Positions 19,306-27,644 of a stretch of 64,000 nucleotides of DNA are shown in pieces (position 1 is the first letter of the stretch; every line of letters begins with the position of its first letter). The notes beneath the pieces were generated by a model. It searched no databases, was not told where the DNA came from, and saw only the letters and a program-made list of their open reading frames with translations. The stretch is taken from NCBI GenBank assembly GCA_963798985.1, contig CAWCVL010000002.1, forward strand, positions 62,001-126,000. The letters are read 5' to 3'. The DNA comes from JACCTU01 sp963798985 (lineage in GTDB: Bacteria; Actinomycetota; Thermoleophilia; Gaiellales; Gaiellaceae). The position numbers and the translations under genes are program-made.

Positions 19306-20654
19306 GCCTTCTCCTTGGTGCCGGGGGTCCACAACTTTGTCGGTGTCTCTGCCTTTTCCTTCTCCGGGGTCCAGATCGCTTCGCGGGCCTCGGCCAGCTC
19401 GACCGGGATCCGCTTGACCTCGGCCGCAACGCGGTCGAGAGCCGCCCGCAGGCGGATGTCTTCGCGCAGGTCCTCGAACGTGCCCGCGTCGCGCAGCCGC
19501 TGCAGCAGCTCGTCGGGGTCGTCGCCTGCGGCCTGGGCCTCCTCGCGGACGAGCGCCTCGACCTCTGCGTCGGGCACGTCGATCCCGAGCTTGTCGGCGA
19601 CGCCTTCGAGCACGAGCTCGCGAGCGACGGATTGGGCGGCCTCCGCGTGGATCTGCTCGGAGAGCTGCTCCGGGGAAGCGCCGGAGAGCTGCACGTACGT
19701 GTCGAGGCTGAGGCCGCGCGCCGCGAGCGAGCGCGCGAGGTTGTTCAAGAGCGTGCGAGCCCGGGCGTCGACGAGGGGACCGCCCGCCTGCACGCCGGTC
19801 GCCTCGACGAGCTGGTCGACGGCGGCGGCGCGCACCGCACCTTCGATCTCCTCGTCGATCTGCTCCCGCAGTCGAGACTCGATGTCCGAACGAAGCTCGT
19901 CGAGGGTGTCGAACTCGCTCGCGGCGCGCGCCAGCTCGTCGTCGAGCGGCGGCAGCACCTTCTCCTTGATCTCCTTGACCGTGAGCTCCACCGTGCCCGA
20001 CTCGTCCTCGGAGCGCTCGAAGCGCACCTCCTGGCTCTCGCCGGCAGACATCCCGACGAACGCGCGCTCGAGCTCGGGGACGAGGCGGCCCGCACCCAGC
20101 TCGAAGACGTAGTCACGCTGAGGCTCCTGGCCCTCGACGACGAGGTCGACGACCACGGTGTCGTCCGGCTGGGCCGGGCGACCCTCGACCGGCGTCAGTT
20201 CCGCAACGGAGCTGCGCAGGACGTTCAGCTCGTGCTCGACGAGCTCCGCGGGGACCTCGGCCTCCGGCGTCGGAACCTCGAGCTGCGTCCAGTCCGCCGG
20301 CTCGGGCTTCGGCTGGACGGAGACCGTCGCCGTGAAGCGCCAGTCCTCGTCCGGCGTCTCCGGCAACTCGTAGTCGTACTGCGGCTGCTCGACCGGACGG
20401 ATCCGGGAGCGCGCCGCCGCGTTCATGAACCAGCCGCCGATGTGGCTTTCGACCGCCTCGCTGTGCAGCCGCTCGCGGCCGACGCGCGCAAGGAGGACGG
20501 GCATCGGCACCTTCCCTTGGCGGAAGCCGGGGATCTTGACGCTCTCGGCCATGTCCGAGGCGGCATGCTCGACGGCGTGCTCCAACTGCGCCCGCGGCAC
20601 GTCCACGGTGAGGCGCACGCGGTTGTCGGGCAGCTCCTCGAGCTGGGGTTCCAT
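19302..20654 (-). CDS. tig: Trigger factor chaperone
   Basis: 450 residues. The N-terminal ribosome-binding domain has the signature KIPGFRQGKVP at about 41-51. The FKBP-type domain (about 155-235) contains DTVVVDLVVEG and LGAGRLVPELERAFVGM, followed by the long helical C-terminal arms. It binds nascent chains at the exit tunnel. ATG 20654 lies 6 bases after CACAAT, so the tig-clpP operon mRNA is probably leaderless. Confidence 0.96.
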   Translation of the reverse strand: MEPQLEELPDNRVRLTVDVPRAQLEHAVEHAASDMAESVKIPGFRQGKVPMPVLLARVGRERLHSEAVESHIGGWFMNAAARSRIRPVEQPQYDYELPETPDEDWRFTATVSVQPKPEPADWTQLEVPTPEAEVPAELVEHELNVLRSSVAELTPVEGRPAQPDDTVVVDLVVEGQEPQRDYVFELGAGRLVPELERAFVGMSAGESQEVRFERSEDESGTVELTVKEIKEKVLPPLDDELARAASEFDTLDELRSDIESRLREQIDEEIEGAVRAAAVDQLVEATGVQAGGPLVDARARTLLNNLARSLAARGLSLDTYVQLSGASPEQLSEQIHAEAAQSVARELVLEGVADKLGIDVPDAEVEALVREEAQAAGDDPDELLQRLRDAGTFEDLREDIRLRAALDRVAAEVKRIPVELAEAREAIWTPEKEKAETPTKLWTPGTKEKA

Positions 20655-20660
20655 CCGGGC

Positions 20661-20666
20661 ATTGTG
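20661..20666 (-). promoter_or_regulatory. -10 hexamer CACAAT of tig
   Basis: On minus, CACAAT is followed by 6 bases and ATG 20654, with no Shine-Dalgarno: the leaderless pattern again. Confidence 0.4.
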
Positions 20667-20791
20667 CCGGACGGCTTTCGAGCTGGGCGGGATGGGTCCG
20701 CTCCCTGGCCCCGAACACGTAGCCGGACCGGTGCCGGGGACGGCATCCGGCTCCCACAGCCCGTAAGCTCGTGGCCGGAAAGGAGCGCCCG

Positions 20792-22488
20792 GTGAAAGAC
20801 GTCGTCGCCATCGTCCAGTACGTCAATCTCGGCCTCTTCACGGCTGTCGCCGTCGCCGCGGTCTGGCTGTGGTGGCGCCACCGCGAGCGGGCCGGGCTCT
20901 GGGCGGCGCTGGGGTTCGTCGCGCTGGCGGCGATCGTCGACCTGGGCGGGCTCCTCCCCGACGATCCGACGACCCCCGGCGAGAAGCTCGCCCTGAAGGC
21001 CCTGATCGCAGGCCTCGTCCTCTTCCCCTACTTCCTCTACCGGTTCGCCGTGAGCTTCCGGCCTCCGGGTCGGTTGCTCTCCCTCCTGGTCAGCGCGATC
21101 ACCGTGGTCGTCCTCGCGTGGACGATCGCGCTCCCGGACATCCCGGGCGAAGGCGAGACGTGGCCGTGGTCGTTCGCCGTCTACGTCGCCGCGTTCACGA
21201 TTCACTGGACGCTCCTGACGGTGGTGGTGACGTACCGCCTCTGGACGGCCGGACGCAGCGAGGCCAGCGTCCCGCGCAAGCGGATGCGGTTGCTCGCGGT
21301 GGCCGCCGCGATGATCACGCTCGCGCTCCTGGTCAGCGTCGGCAGCACCTCCGACGACTCGCCCGCAGCCCTCGTTTCGACGCTGCTGTCCAGCCTCAGC
21401 GCGCTGGCGTTCCTGGTGGGGCTCGCCCCTCCCGCGATCCTCCGCACGGCGTGGCGCCGCCCCGAGACGACCCGGCTGCAGGGAGCAGTCGCCGAGCTGA
21501 TGGGAGCGACGACGCGAGACGAGGTCGTCGGCCGCGTCCTCCCGCCGATGGCGGAGATCGTCGGCGCGCACGGCCGTCGAGCTGCGGAATCGCCAGGGCG
21601 AGCTGCTCGGTGCCTACGGCGACGTCACCGACGATGCCCACCGGATCGTCGCGGTCGACAGCCCCGCGGGAGAGGTCAAGCTGTGGACGAGCACGTACAC
21701 GCCGCTCTTCGGCGCCGAAGAGCTCGCACTCGTCCGAACCCTCGCAGCCCTGACCGCACTCGCTCTCGATCGTGCGCGACTGTTCGCGCACGAGCGCGAC
21801 ATGCGCGAGGCGCTCGAGCGCGCAGACGCGATCAAGACGAACTTCGTCGCGCTCGCCGCACACGAGCTGCGGACTCCGGTCGCCACGGTGCACGGCCTGG
21901 TTGAGACGATCCACTCGCGCCGGGACCAGCTCACGCCCGGCCAGGTCGACGAGCTCGAATCCGTGCTGCGCGGACAGACGATGCGGATGAAGTCGCTCGT
22001 CGAGCAGTTGCTCGACCTTTCGCGGCTCGAGGCCGACGCGGTCGACATCCGGCCGACCGCGCTCGCGATCCGGCCTCGCGTCGAGGAGATCGTGGCGGCG
22101 TCGCTCGGCAAGGACGCCGGCCTCGTCGAGATCGACGTCGACTCGCGGCTCGTCGCCGAGGTCGACCCGAACGCGCTCGATCGGATCGTCTCCAACCTCC
22201 TCGTCAACGCCTGCTTCTACGGCTCGGCTCCCGTCCGCATCTCGGCCGAGAAGAACGACCGGCACTTTCGCGTCACCGTCGAAGACCAGGGCGAAGGGGT
22301 GCCGCCCGAGTTCGTCCCCGACCTGTTCGAGCGCTTCACGCGGAGCAGCGGCTCGCGCTCCCGCCCGGGCACCGGGCTCGGCCTCGCGATCGCCCGCTCG
22401 TATGCGCAGGCGCATCGCGGCGACCTGATCTACGAGCCCGGGCAACCGCACGGCGCGCGCTTCCAGCTCGTTCTGCCGCGTTCGGTAG
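20792..22488 (+). CDS. 7TM-GAF sensor histidine kinase (two frameshifts)
   Basis: Membrane sensor kinase. Seven N-terminal hydrophobic segments (residues about 5-220) are followed by a short GAF-like domain (about 245-330), the H-box VALAAHELRTPVATVHGL, N-box SNLLVNACFYG, G1 VEDQGEGVP, F-box LFERFTR and G2 GTGLGLAIARS. GTG 20792 has AGGAG 7 bases upstream. One extra base near 21570 joins EIVGAH to AVELRNRQGELLGAYG. A second near 22480 removes the stop: the frame runs on through the tRNA-Leu gene, while the other frame gives TAG at 22486. No response regulator is adjacent, so it is an orphan here. Confidence 0.85.
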
Positions 22489-22498
22489 TTACAGCCGA

Positions 22499-22582
22499 TG
22501 CGGGCGAGAGGACTCGAACCTCCAAGGGCTTTCGCCCAACGGGTCCTAAACCCGTCGCGTCTACCAGTTCCGCCACACCCGC
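22499..22582 (-). tRNA. tRNA-Leu (anticodon TAG)
   Basis: Complete class II cloverleaf of 84 bases. The acceptor GCGGGTG pairs with CGCCCGC, the anticodon loop is TTTAGGA, there is a long variable arm (GTTGGGCGAAAGCCCTT) and a T arm GAGGTTCGAGTCCTC. Discriminator is A; CCA is not encoded. It lies directly after the sensor kinase on the other strand. Confidence 0.97.
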
Positions 22583-22599
22583 ACGGTGCAGCCAGAGGC

Positions 22600-22692
22600 T
22601 AGCGCCGCCGATGCCGGCTTCGCCGGCGTCGGCCCACAAACGCGACGGAGCGAACGTCCCGCGGAAAATGCGCAGCATTTTCCGCGGCTTAG
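22600..22692. repeat. Two strong intergenic hairpins
   Basis: Between tRNA-Leu and tRNA-Arg. CCGATGCCGGC/GCCGGCGTCGG (about 22609-22633, loop TTC, one G.T) is followed by the perfect 13-base inverted repeat CCGCGGAAAATGC/GCATTTTCCGCGG with loop GCA (22659-22687). The second has the same build as the hairpin at 29146-29174. Confidence 0.7.
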
Positions 22693-22764
22693 TGGCCCCG
22701 GGTGGAGTCGAACCACCGCGCGCAGATTCGAAGTCTGCCGCTCTATCCACTGAGCTACGGGGCC
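22693..22764 (-). tRNA. tRNA-Arg (anticodon TCG)
   Basis: Full cloverleaf: acceptor GGCCCCG/CGGGGCC, D arm GCTCAGTGGATAGAGC, anticodon loop CTTCGAA, T arm GGTGGTTCGACTCCACC. Discriminator A, no encoded CCA. Its 5' end is one base after the dehydrogenase stop codon, so it is probably cut from that transcript. Confidence 0.97.
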
Positions 22765-22765
22765 T

Positions 22766-23680
22766 TCACGACACGGTAGCCGAGCCGGGAACCGGATTCG
22801 GCAGCGGTCTTCGCTCGAGCGCAGCGAGGATGTTCGCGACGAGCTCTGCGGTCGCCGCCTCGCGCGTCGCGCGCGTCGCACTCCCCACGTGCGGAGAGAG
22901 AACGACGTTCGGCAGGCCGAGCAGCGCCCGCGGCACGTTCGGCTCGTGCACGAAGACGTCCAAGCCTGCGCGCAGACGCCCCGAGGCGAGCTCCGCGACA
23001 AGGGCGTCCTCGTCGACGATCGCGCCGCGCGCGGTGTTGATGAGGCACGCACCGTCTCGGAGGAGCGCGAGCCGCCGCGCGTCGAGCAGCCCGAGCGTCT
23101 CGTCGCTCAGAGGCAGGTGCAGCGTGACGATGTCGGACTCGCGAAGCAGATCGTCGAGCTCGCGGCGCTCGTCGCTCCCGTCGTCCTCCCGGCGCGTGTG
23201 CACCACGTTCATCCCGAACGCCCGCGCGCGCGTCGCGACCGCGGTGCCGATCCGGCCGAGGCCGACGATCCCGAGCGTCGCGCCGCCGATCTCATCGCCG
23301 AGGAGATCGCCCACGACCCACCCCGACGCCCACTTCCCCTCGCGGACGAAGCGGTCGCCTTCCACCACCCGGCGGCGACTCGCGAGCAGGAGCGCCATCG
23401 TCAGGTCGGCGGTGGCGATCCCGAGAGCGTCGGGCGTGTTCGTGACGGCGACGCCGCGGCGAGCGCAGGCCTCGACGTCGATCCCGTCGTACCCGACGCC
23501 GTAGCCCGCGACGAGCCGGAGGTCCGGCAGGAGATCGAGCAGTTCGTCGTCGACGGTGGCCGCGACGACCGCGAGGACCTCGACGCCCGGCCGCTGCCCG
23601 CCGACCGGCCAATCCACGGCCACGTCGTCGAGCTCGTCCCAGGCCGGCCCCGGGAACCTTCGAGACGCGAGGACGCGCAC
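22766..23680 (-). CDS. D-isomer-specific 2-hydroxyacid dehydrogenase
   Basis: 304 residues. NAD(P)-dependent reduction of 2-oxoacids, of the glyoxylate/hydroxypyruvate reductase type. The Rossmann motif is TLGIVGLGRIGTAVATRAR. The catalytic residues are Arg in INTARGAIVDEDALV, Glu in FVHEPNVP and His in VVLSPHVGSATRATRE. The exact substrate is not determinable; GhrB-like or SerA-like relatives are possible, but the SerA regulatory domain is absent. GTG 23680 lies 6 bases after TAGCCT. It is followed by tRNA-Arg and tRNA-Leu on the same strand and is divergent from tRNA-His. Confidence 0.9.
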   Translation of the reverse strand: MRVLASRRFPGPAWDELDDVAVDWPVGGQRPGVEVLAVVAATVDDELLDLLPDLRLVAGYGVGYDGIDVEACARRGVAVTNTPDALGIATADLTMALLLASRRRVVEGDRFVREGKWASGWVVGDLLGDEIGGATLGIVGLGRIGTAVATRARAFGMNVVHTRREDDGSDERRELDDLLRESDIVTLHLPLSDETLGLLDARRLALLRDGACLINTARGAIVDEDALVAELASGRLRAGLDVFVHEPNVPRALLGLPNVVLSPHVGSATRATREAATAELVANILAALERRPLPNPVPGSATVS

Positions 23681-23686
23681 GCGGCG

Positions 23687-23692
23687 AGGCTA
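23687..23692 (-). promoter_or_regulatory. -10 hexamer TAGCCT of the dehydrogenase
   Basis: On minus, TAGCCT then 6 bases then GTG 23680; no ribosome site. Leaderless pattern, in the 27-base gap shared with divergent tRNA-His. Confidence 0.45.
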
Positions 23693-23707
23693 TCCTGTCC
23701 CTCGCGA

Positions 23708-23781
23708 GGTGGCGGTAGCTCAGTTGGTAGAGCCCCGGGTTGTGGTCCCGGTGGTCGCGGGTTCGAGTCCCGTCCGCCACC
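23708..23781 (+). tRNA. tRNA-His (anticodon GTG)
   Basis: Acceptor GTGGCGG/CCGCCAC, D arm GCTCAGTTGGTAGAGC, anticodon loop TTGTGGT, T arm GCGGGTTCGAGTCCCGT. The genome encodes the extra G(-1) at 23708, opposite discriminator C at 23781, the identity element for histidyl-tRNA synthetase. No CCA encoded. Confidence 0.97.
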
Positions 23782-23788
23782 TAGGCAG

Positions 23789-23818
23789 GCGGGAGGCGGG
23801 TTGGTCCCCGCCTCCCGC
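23789..23818 (+). terminator. Hairpin after tRNA-His
   Basis: GCGGGAGGCGGG and CCCGCCTCCCGC form a perfect 12-base stem around TTGGTC, 8 bases after the tRNA. It lacks a T-run, so it may act as a processing or pausing structure rather than a standard intrinsic terminator. Confidence 0.55.
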
Positions 23819-23857
23819 AGGCATCAAGCCGGCACGCCAAAACGTCGATACCCCGGT

Positions 23858-24340
23858 ATGGCTCTCTCTGCGGCTGAGGCGCTCGAGCGCGAGACGACGG
23901 TCCCCGGCGTCCTCAGAGCGGCGTGCGTGCTCCTGACGAATGAACTCGAGGCACACGCGTGCAACCTCTCGCGCGTGGTCGGCCAGCTTCTCGTCGACCT
24001 GTGCGAGCACTCGCACGACGGCCGAAAGATCCAACTGGGACGCGGCTACCTGCTGCCGGACTTCCCGCTGACGCAGGAGGTGATCGAGCGTCGCGAGCCG
24101 CGGATCGTCTCGCTCCTCGACGCGGACGTCGACGAGAGCGAGGCTGCGCTCCTGCGCGACCTGCGCTTCGACTCCCTCGTCATGGTCCCGCTCGTCGTCG
24201 ACGAGAGCTGCTGGGGGCTGTTCGAGATCTACCGCGAAGGAACGACGGTCTTCATCGCAGACGACGTCGCCCGAGCAACGGCGATCATCGAGAGCACGAG
24301 TACGGTGCTCGAAGCGCACCAGCGCCGCTCCGCCGCCTAG
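23858..24340 (+). CDS. GAF-domain protein
   Basis: 160 residues. After a short N-terminal helix (LSAAEALERETTVPGVLRAA) comes a single GAF domain; LVMVPLVVDESCWGLFEIYR and FIADDVARATAIIESTSTVL are the typical strands. There is no output domain, so it is probably a ligand-binding or partner protein; ligand unknown. ATG 23858 has no Shine-Dalgarno; GATACC 5 bases upstream could be a -10 for a leaderless mRNA. It stands alone between tRNA-His and tRNA-Arg. Confidence 0.75.
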   Translation: MALSAAEALERETTVPGVLRAACVLLTNELEAHACNLSRVVGQLLVDLCEHSHDGRKIQLGRGYLLPDFPLTQEVIERREPRIVSLLDADVDESEAALLRDLRFDSLVMVPLVVDESCWGLFEIYREGTTVFIADDVARATAIIESTSTVLEAHQRRSAA

Positions 24341-24355
24341 AGGAACCCAAGAGCA

Positions 24356-24427
24356 TGCGCCCGGGAGGATTCGAACCTCCGACCAACGGCTTAGAAGGCC
24401 GCCGCTCTTCCACTGAGCTACGGGCGC
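24356..24427 (-). tRNA. tRNA-Arg (anticodon TCT)
   Basis: Acceptor GCGCCCG/CGGGCGC, D arm GCTCAGTGGAAGAGC, anticodon loop CTTCTAA, T arm GGAGGTTCGAATCCTCC, discriminator A, no encoded CCA. It lies 28 bases after the stop of the CAP-domain gene on the same strand. Confidence 0.97.
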
Positions 24428-24455
24428 TCGAGAAGAGCGTAACGCCGCAGCGCGG

Positions 24456-24995
24456 TTAGCGTCTGACGCCGAAGTCGGCCGTGAGCACGGTGACGGGCGC
24501 GTTGTTGAACACGCCGGGTCCCGAGGTGACGTGAATCGCCGAGAGACCGACCTCGCGCCAACGGGCCGTGAGGAGGTTCTTCCTGTGCGGCGGGCTTCCC
24601 ATCCACATCCGCAAGGCGTCGGTCGGGGCGACGTCGGGCGACGACCAGAGCAGGTTCTCGCCGACGGACCAGTAACCATGCGAGCCCTGCGGGTAGAAAC
24701 GCGCGACGCGCTTCCAGAAGATGGTCCCGTCGGATGACTCGTGCGAGAAGAACCCGCGGTTCGCCATCGCCGCGGAGTGCGTATCGGCAGCAGCACGAAG
24801 GCGACCGTTGAGCCGGAGCGGCGCGAGGCCGTGCTGGCGGCGAAGCGCGTTGATCTGCACGAGTACGCCGCTCTCGAGGTCGTCACGGGCGGCGAGCGTG
24901 CGTCCCTCGTGCGTGCGCGCCCCGGATGGTGACGCGGCGACCGCAGCCACAAGGACTGCGACGAGCGCGAGCAGTGTGCGGATCCCTCCGGCCAT
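24456..24995 (-). CDS. Secreted CAP/SCP-domain protein
   Basis: 179 residues with a signal peptide (TLLALVAVLVAAVAASPSGA) and one CAP domain (about 45-179). The CAP motifs are present: HSAAMANRGFFSH, WSVGENLLWSS and MWMGSPPHRKNLLTARWREVG, with the usual His/Glu residues of the groove. Bacterial CAP proteins are extracytoplasmic with mostly unknown activity. AAAGG precedes ATG 24995. A second CAP gene lies 3.6 kb away at 28631. Confidence 0.88.
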   Translation of the reverse strand: MAGGIRTLLALVAVLVAAVAASPSGARTHEGRTLAARDDLESGVLVQINALRRQHGLAPLRLNGRLRAAADTHSAAMANRGFFSHESSDGTIFWKRVARFYPQGSHGYWSVGENLLWSSPDVAPTDALRMWMGSPPHRKNLLTARWREVGLSAIHVTSGPGVFNNAPVTVLTADFGVRR

Positions 24996-25058
24996 GCCCT
25001 TTCAACATCGGGGAGGTGTACGGGGAACGGCCTCCCCAGATCGGGGGATCAAGCTCCC

Positions 25059-26144
25059 TCAGAGCGGGGCGTCGACCACCGGCTCGCCGGGAGACTCCCG
25101 GCGGGCCTCCAGCCAGTGGCGCAGCAGCACCTGGATCGTGCCTGCGATCGGGATCGCCGCGAGAGCGCCGAGCACGCCGGCCAGCGAGGCGCCGATCAGC
25201 ACCGCGACGAGGATCGTGAGCGGCGAGAGCGCGACCGTCTTCGAGTAGATCAGGGGGTAGAGCACGTGGTTCTCGAACTGCTGGTAGACGATGAACCAGC
25301 CGAGCACGATCAGCCCGACCGTCCAGCCCTGGTCGAGCACGGCGACGGTGGTGACGAGGATCGACGCGATCGTGGCCCCCGCGAGCGGGATCAGGTCGAG
25401 CAGGAAGACGACCAGGCCGAGCGCGATCGCGTAGCTGACGCCGAGCACGATGAGCAGCAGCGAGGACGTGATCCCCGCCAGGAGCGCGATCGCCAGCGCG
25501 CCGGCGACGAAACCGCCAACCGTCGCGTAGATGTCCTCGCCGATCCGGCGCCAGCGCGGCTGCGAGCCCTCCGGCAGGAGCCCGTAGAGCCGCTCCACCC
25601 ACCGCGGCCCTTCGAGCAGCATGAAGAAGGTGAGCACGATGATCGTGATCGTCGCGGCGATCACCGTGACGACGCCCTTCGTCACCGCGACCGCAGTCCC
25701 GGAGACGCCGAGGATGCGGCTGAGGTCGGTGCCTGCGACCGCTTCGCGCACACGCTCGACGAGGTGGTAGTCGGTCTCGAGGAAGCCGAGGCGGCCGCGT
25801 CCCTTGGTCAGGTCCTCCACGTACTGCGGCACGGCGTCGATGAAGTTGTTCACCTCGTCGACGAGCGTCGGGATGAACGGTCGCGCCGAGCACGAGCGAT
25901 CACGCAGAGCAGGAGCAGGTAGGTCGTGCCGATGGCGAGGCCCCGCCGGGGGATGCCGCGGCGCATCAGCAGATTCACGAGCGGGTCGAGCGCGAGCGCG
26001 AAGAAGACCGCGATCAGTATCCAGGTGAGCACCTGACGCGCGAGCGAACACGACCTGGAGCAGCGCGAAGACCGCGAGGATGATCCCGAGCACGGCGAGG
26101 ATCGTCCGCGCGCGGAAGCGGACGATCCGCTCCGGCGCCTCCAT
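25059..26144 (-). CDS. AI-2E/PerM-family permease (two frameshifts)
   Basis: Polytopic membrane protein of the UPF0118/AI-2E exporter family, about 360 residues. N-terminal RTILAVLGIILAVFALLQVVF runs, after one extra base near 26040, into VLTWILIAVFFALALDPLVN and GIPRRGLAIGTTYLLLLCVI. The frame returns near 25900 and continues with IPTLVDEVNNFIDAVPQYVE, TFFMLLEGPRWVERLYGLLP and the family core VVFLLDLIPLAGATIASIL. Substrate unknown. It is divergent from the cyclophilin gene. Confidence 0.85.
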   Translation of the reverse strand: MEAPERIVRFRARTILAVLGIILAVFALLQVVFARASGAHLDTDRGLLRARARPARESADAPRHPPAGPRHRHDLPAPALRDRSCSARPFIPTLVDEVNNFIDAVPQYVEDLTKGRGRLGFLETDYHLVERVREAVAGTDLSRILGVSGTAVAVTKGVVTVIAATITIIVLTFFMLLEGPRWVERLYGLLPEGSQPRWRRIGEDIYATVGGFVAGALAIALLAGITSSLLLIVLGVSYAIALGLVVFLLDLIPLAGATIASILVTTVAVLDQGWTVGLIVLGWFIVYQQFENHVLYPLIYSKTVALSPLTILVAVLIGASLAGVLGALAAIPIAGTIQVLLRHWLEARRESPGEPVVDAPL

Positions 26145-26184
26145 CGGGCGAGAGCTTGACGGCCCCGCCGGACGGTTCGGTCGC

Positions 26185-26190
26185 TAGCAT
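26185..26190 (+). promoter_or_regulatory. -10 hexamer TAGCAT of the cyclophilin gene
   Basis: TAGCAT, 8 bases, then GTG 26199, without a ribosome site: leaderless pattern. Confidence 0.5.
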
Positions 26191-26198
26191 CCCGCGAC

Positions 26199-26660
26199 GT
26201 GACCGCCGGAACGCTCCACACGAACAAGGGTGCGATCGAGTTCGAGCTCTTCGACGCTGACGCGCCGAAGACGGTCGAGAATTTCCTGAAGCTCGCGCGG
26301 GACGGGTTCTACGACGGCGTCATCTTCCATCGCGTGATCCCGGACTTCATGATCCAGGGGGGCGACCCGACCGGCACCGGTCGCGGCGGGCCCGGCTACC
26401 AGTTCGAGGACGAGTTCAACGACAACAAGGTCGTGCGCGGCGCGTTCGCGATGGCCAACGCAGGCCCGAACACGAACGGCTCGCAGTTCTTCATCGTCAC
26501 CGCCGAGGCGACGCCCTGGCTGGACGGCAAGCACACCGTCTTCGGCCGCGTCACCAACGGGATGGACGTCGTCGACCAGATCGAGAGCGTCGACACCGAC
26601 GCGAACGACAAGCCGCGCGACGACGTCACGATCGAACGCGTCGAGCTCGCGTCCTACTAG
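26199..26660 (+). CDS. Cyclophilin-type peptidyl-prolyl cis-trans isomerase
   Basis: 153 residues, a single cyclophilin domain without signal peptide, so cytoplasmic. Active-site signatures are GVIFHRVIPDFMIQGGDPTG (catalytic Arg), FAMANAGPNTNGSQFFI and WLDGKHTVFGRV. It speeds proline isomerisation during folding. The N-terminus AGTLHTNKGAIEFELFD fits GTG 26199. Single gene followed by a REP-like repeat. Confidence 0.96.
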   Translation: MTAGTLHTNKGAIEFELFDADAPKTVENFLKLARDGFYDGVIFHRVIPDFMIQGGDPTGTGRGGPGYQFEDEFNDNKVVRGAFAMANAGPNTNGSQFFIVTAEATPWLDGKHTVFGRVTNGMDVVDQIESVDTDANDKPRDDVTIERVELASY

Positions 26661-26661
26661 C

Positions 26662-26740
26662 TGCGCAAGCCGCGAATCCGCGTGCGCGGATCCGCGACGC
26701 GCCAAGACCCCTAAAGGCGGCCGCTTCGCGGCCGCTGCCG
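26662..26740 (+). repeat. REP-like two-hairpin repeat, copy A
   Basis: CTGCGCAAGCCGCGAATCCG opens a first hairpin (GAATCCGCG/CGCGGATCC type). The block AAGACCCCTAAAGGCGGCCG and TTCGCGGCCGCTGCCG then forms the second. It starts right after the cyclophilin stop. The same unit is at 58391-58472, inverted at 27473-27543, and partly at 9889-9919. Confidence 0.75.
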
Positions 26741-26767
26741 CAGCGACAAGCCTCTAGCTCCGCGAGA

Positions 26768-26838
26768 AGCGCCCGACCGGGATCGAACCGGTGACTAAAG
26801 CTTGGAAGGCTCTCGTGTTACCGCTACACCACGGGCGC
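26768..26838 (-). tRNA. tRNA-Gly (anticodon TCC)
   Basis: Acceptor GCGCCCG/CGGGCGC, D arm TGTAGCGGTAACA, anticodon loop CTTCCAA, T arm CCGGTTCGATCCCGG, discriminator T, no encoded CCA. Confidence 0.96.
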
Positions 26839-26845
26839 GCAGCAG

Positions 26846-26851
26846 TAGCGT
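26846..26851 (+). promoter_or_regulatory. -10 hexamer TAGCGT of the ctaG-like gene
   Basis: TAGCGT, 7 bases, GTG 26859; it sits in the 20-base gap after divergent tRNA-Gly. Leaderless pattern. Confidence 0.5.
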
Positions 26852-26858
26852 AGCCCCG

Positions 26859-27461
26859 GTGGAATGGAGCCGCGGCCGCCTCGCCTGCTTCTCGGCCGGC
26901 ACGCTGCTCGCGCTTGCGGCCCTCGTCGGGCCGCTGCACGACCTCCAGTTCGAGCTGCTGACAGCACATCTGCTGCAGAACGTCGTGCTGGCCGAGTGGG
27001 CGCCCGCGCTGCTCGTGCTCGGGCTACCGCCGGAGCTCGGCCGCAAGCTGGCGCGCTTCGTGCCCCCGTGGCTCGGTCTCCCGCTCTGGCTCCTCGTCTA
27101 CTACGCATGGCACGCGCCGCCGCTCTACGACGCGGCGCTCCGGCACCCCGACTCGCTCCTGCAGGTCGAGCACCTCTCGTATCTCCTGGCGGGGGCGGCG
27201 CTCTGGCTGCCGATCGTGCACGGCACGATGAGCGACGGCGCAAAGGCCGGCTACGTCTTCGCCGCCTTCGTCCTGATCAGCCCGCTTGGCCTCCTCCTCG
27301 CGTTGATCCCGGAAAGCGTCTACAACTTCTACGACGGGCACTGGGGCTTGACCGCCCTCGAAGACCAACAAATCGGCGGAGTGACGATGTCCTCCGAAGC
27401 GGCAATCGTCTTCTTCGCCGTGTTCGCGTTCTATTTCGCGCGAGTCGTGCGCGAGAGCTAG
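26859..27461 (+). CDS. ctaG: Caa3-type cytochrome oxidase assembly factor (CtaG family)
   Basis: 200 residues with about six TM segments. The family pattern HLLQNVVLAEWAPALLVLGL, YYAWHAPPLYDAALRHPDSL, EHLSYLLAGAALWLPIVHG and QQIGGVTM is visible, with conserved histidines thought to handle copper for the CuA/CuB centres. It is slightly shorter than typical members because little precedes the first helix. GTG 26859 is fixed by the hexamer 7 bases upstream. No oxidase genes are in the window. Confidence 0.85.
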   Translation: MEWSRGRLACFSAGTLLALAALVGPLHDLQFELLTAHLLQNVVLAEWAPALLVLGLPPELGRKLARFVPPWLGLPLWLLVYYAWHAPPLYDAALRHPDSLLQVEHLSYLLAGAALWLPIVHGTMSDGAKAGYVFAAFVLISPLGLLLALIPESVYNFYDGHWGLTALEDQQIGGVTMSSEAAIVFFAVFAFYFARVVRES

Positions 27462-27472
27462 AGGTTTTGATG

Positions 27473-27543
27473 TGCGGCCGCGGGCGGCCGCCTTCAGGTA
27501 CCAAGCGGTCGTGAATCCGCGCTAGCGGATTCACGACTTGCGC
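27473..27543 (-). repeat. REP-like two-hairpin repeat, copy D (inverted)
   Basis: Read on minus: GCGCAAGTCGTGAATCCGC with a GCGGATTCAC partner, then CCTGAAGGCGGCCG and CGGCCGC. Same unit as 26662-26740 and 58391-58472 but in opposite orientation, between ctaG and tRNA-Pro. Confidence 0.7.
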
Positions 27544-27554
27544 CTCAACAACAA

Positions 27555-27628
<74 letters not shown>

Positions 27629-27644
27629 CCGTCGCGGGCGAGTG

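Noticed and set aside
22490..23504. Extended C-terminus of the 7TM kinase running through tRNA-Leu and tRNA-Arg
   Set aside because: The frame stays open only because a base was gained just before the stop; the extra residues are antisense of tRNA and dehydrogenase genes.
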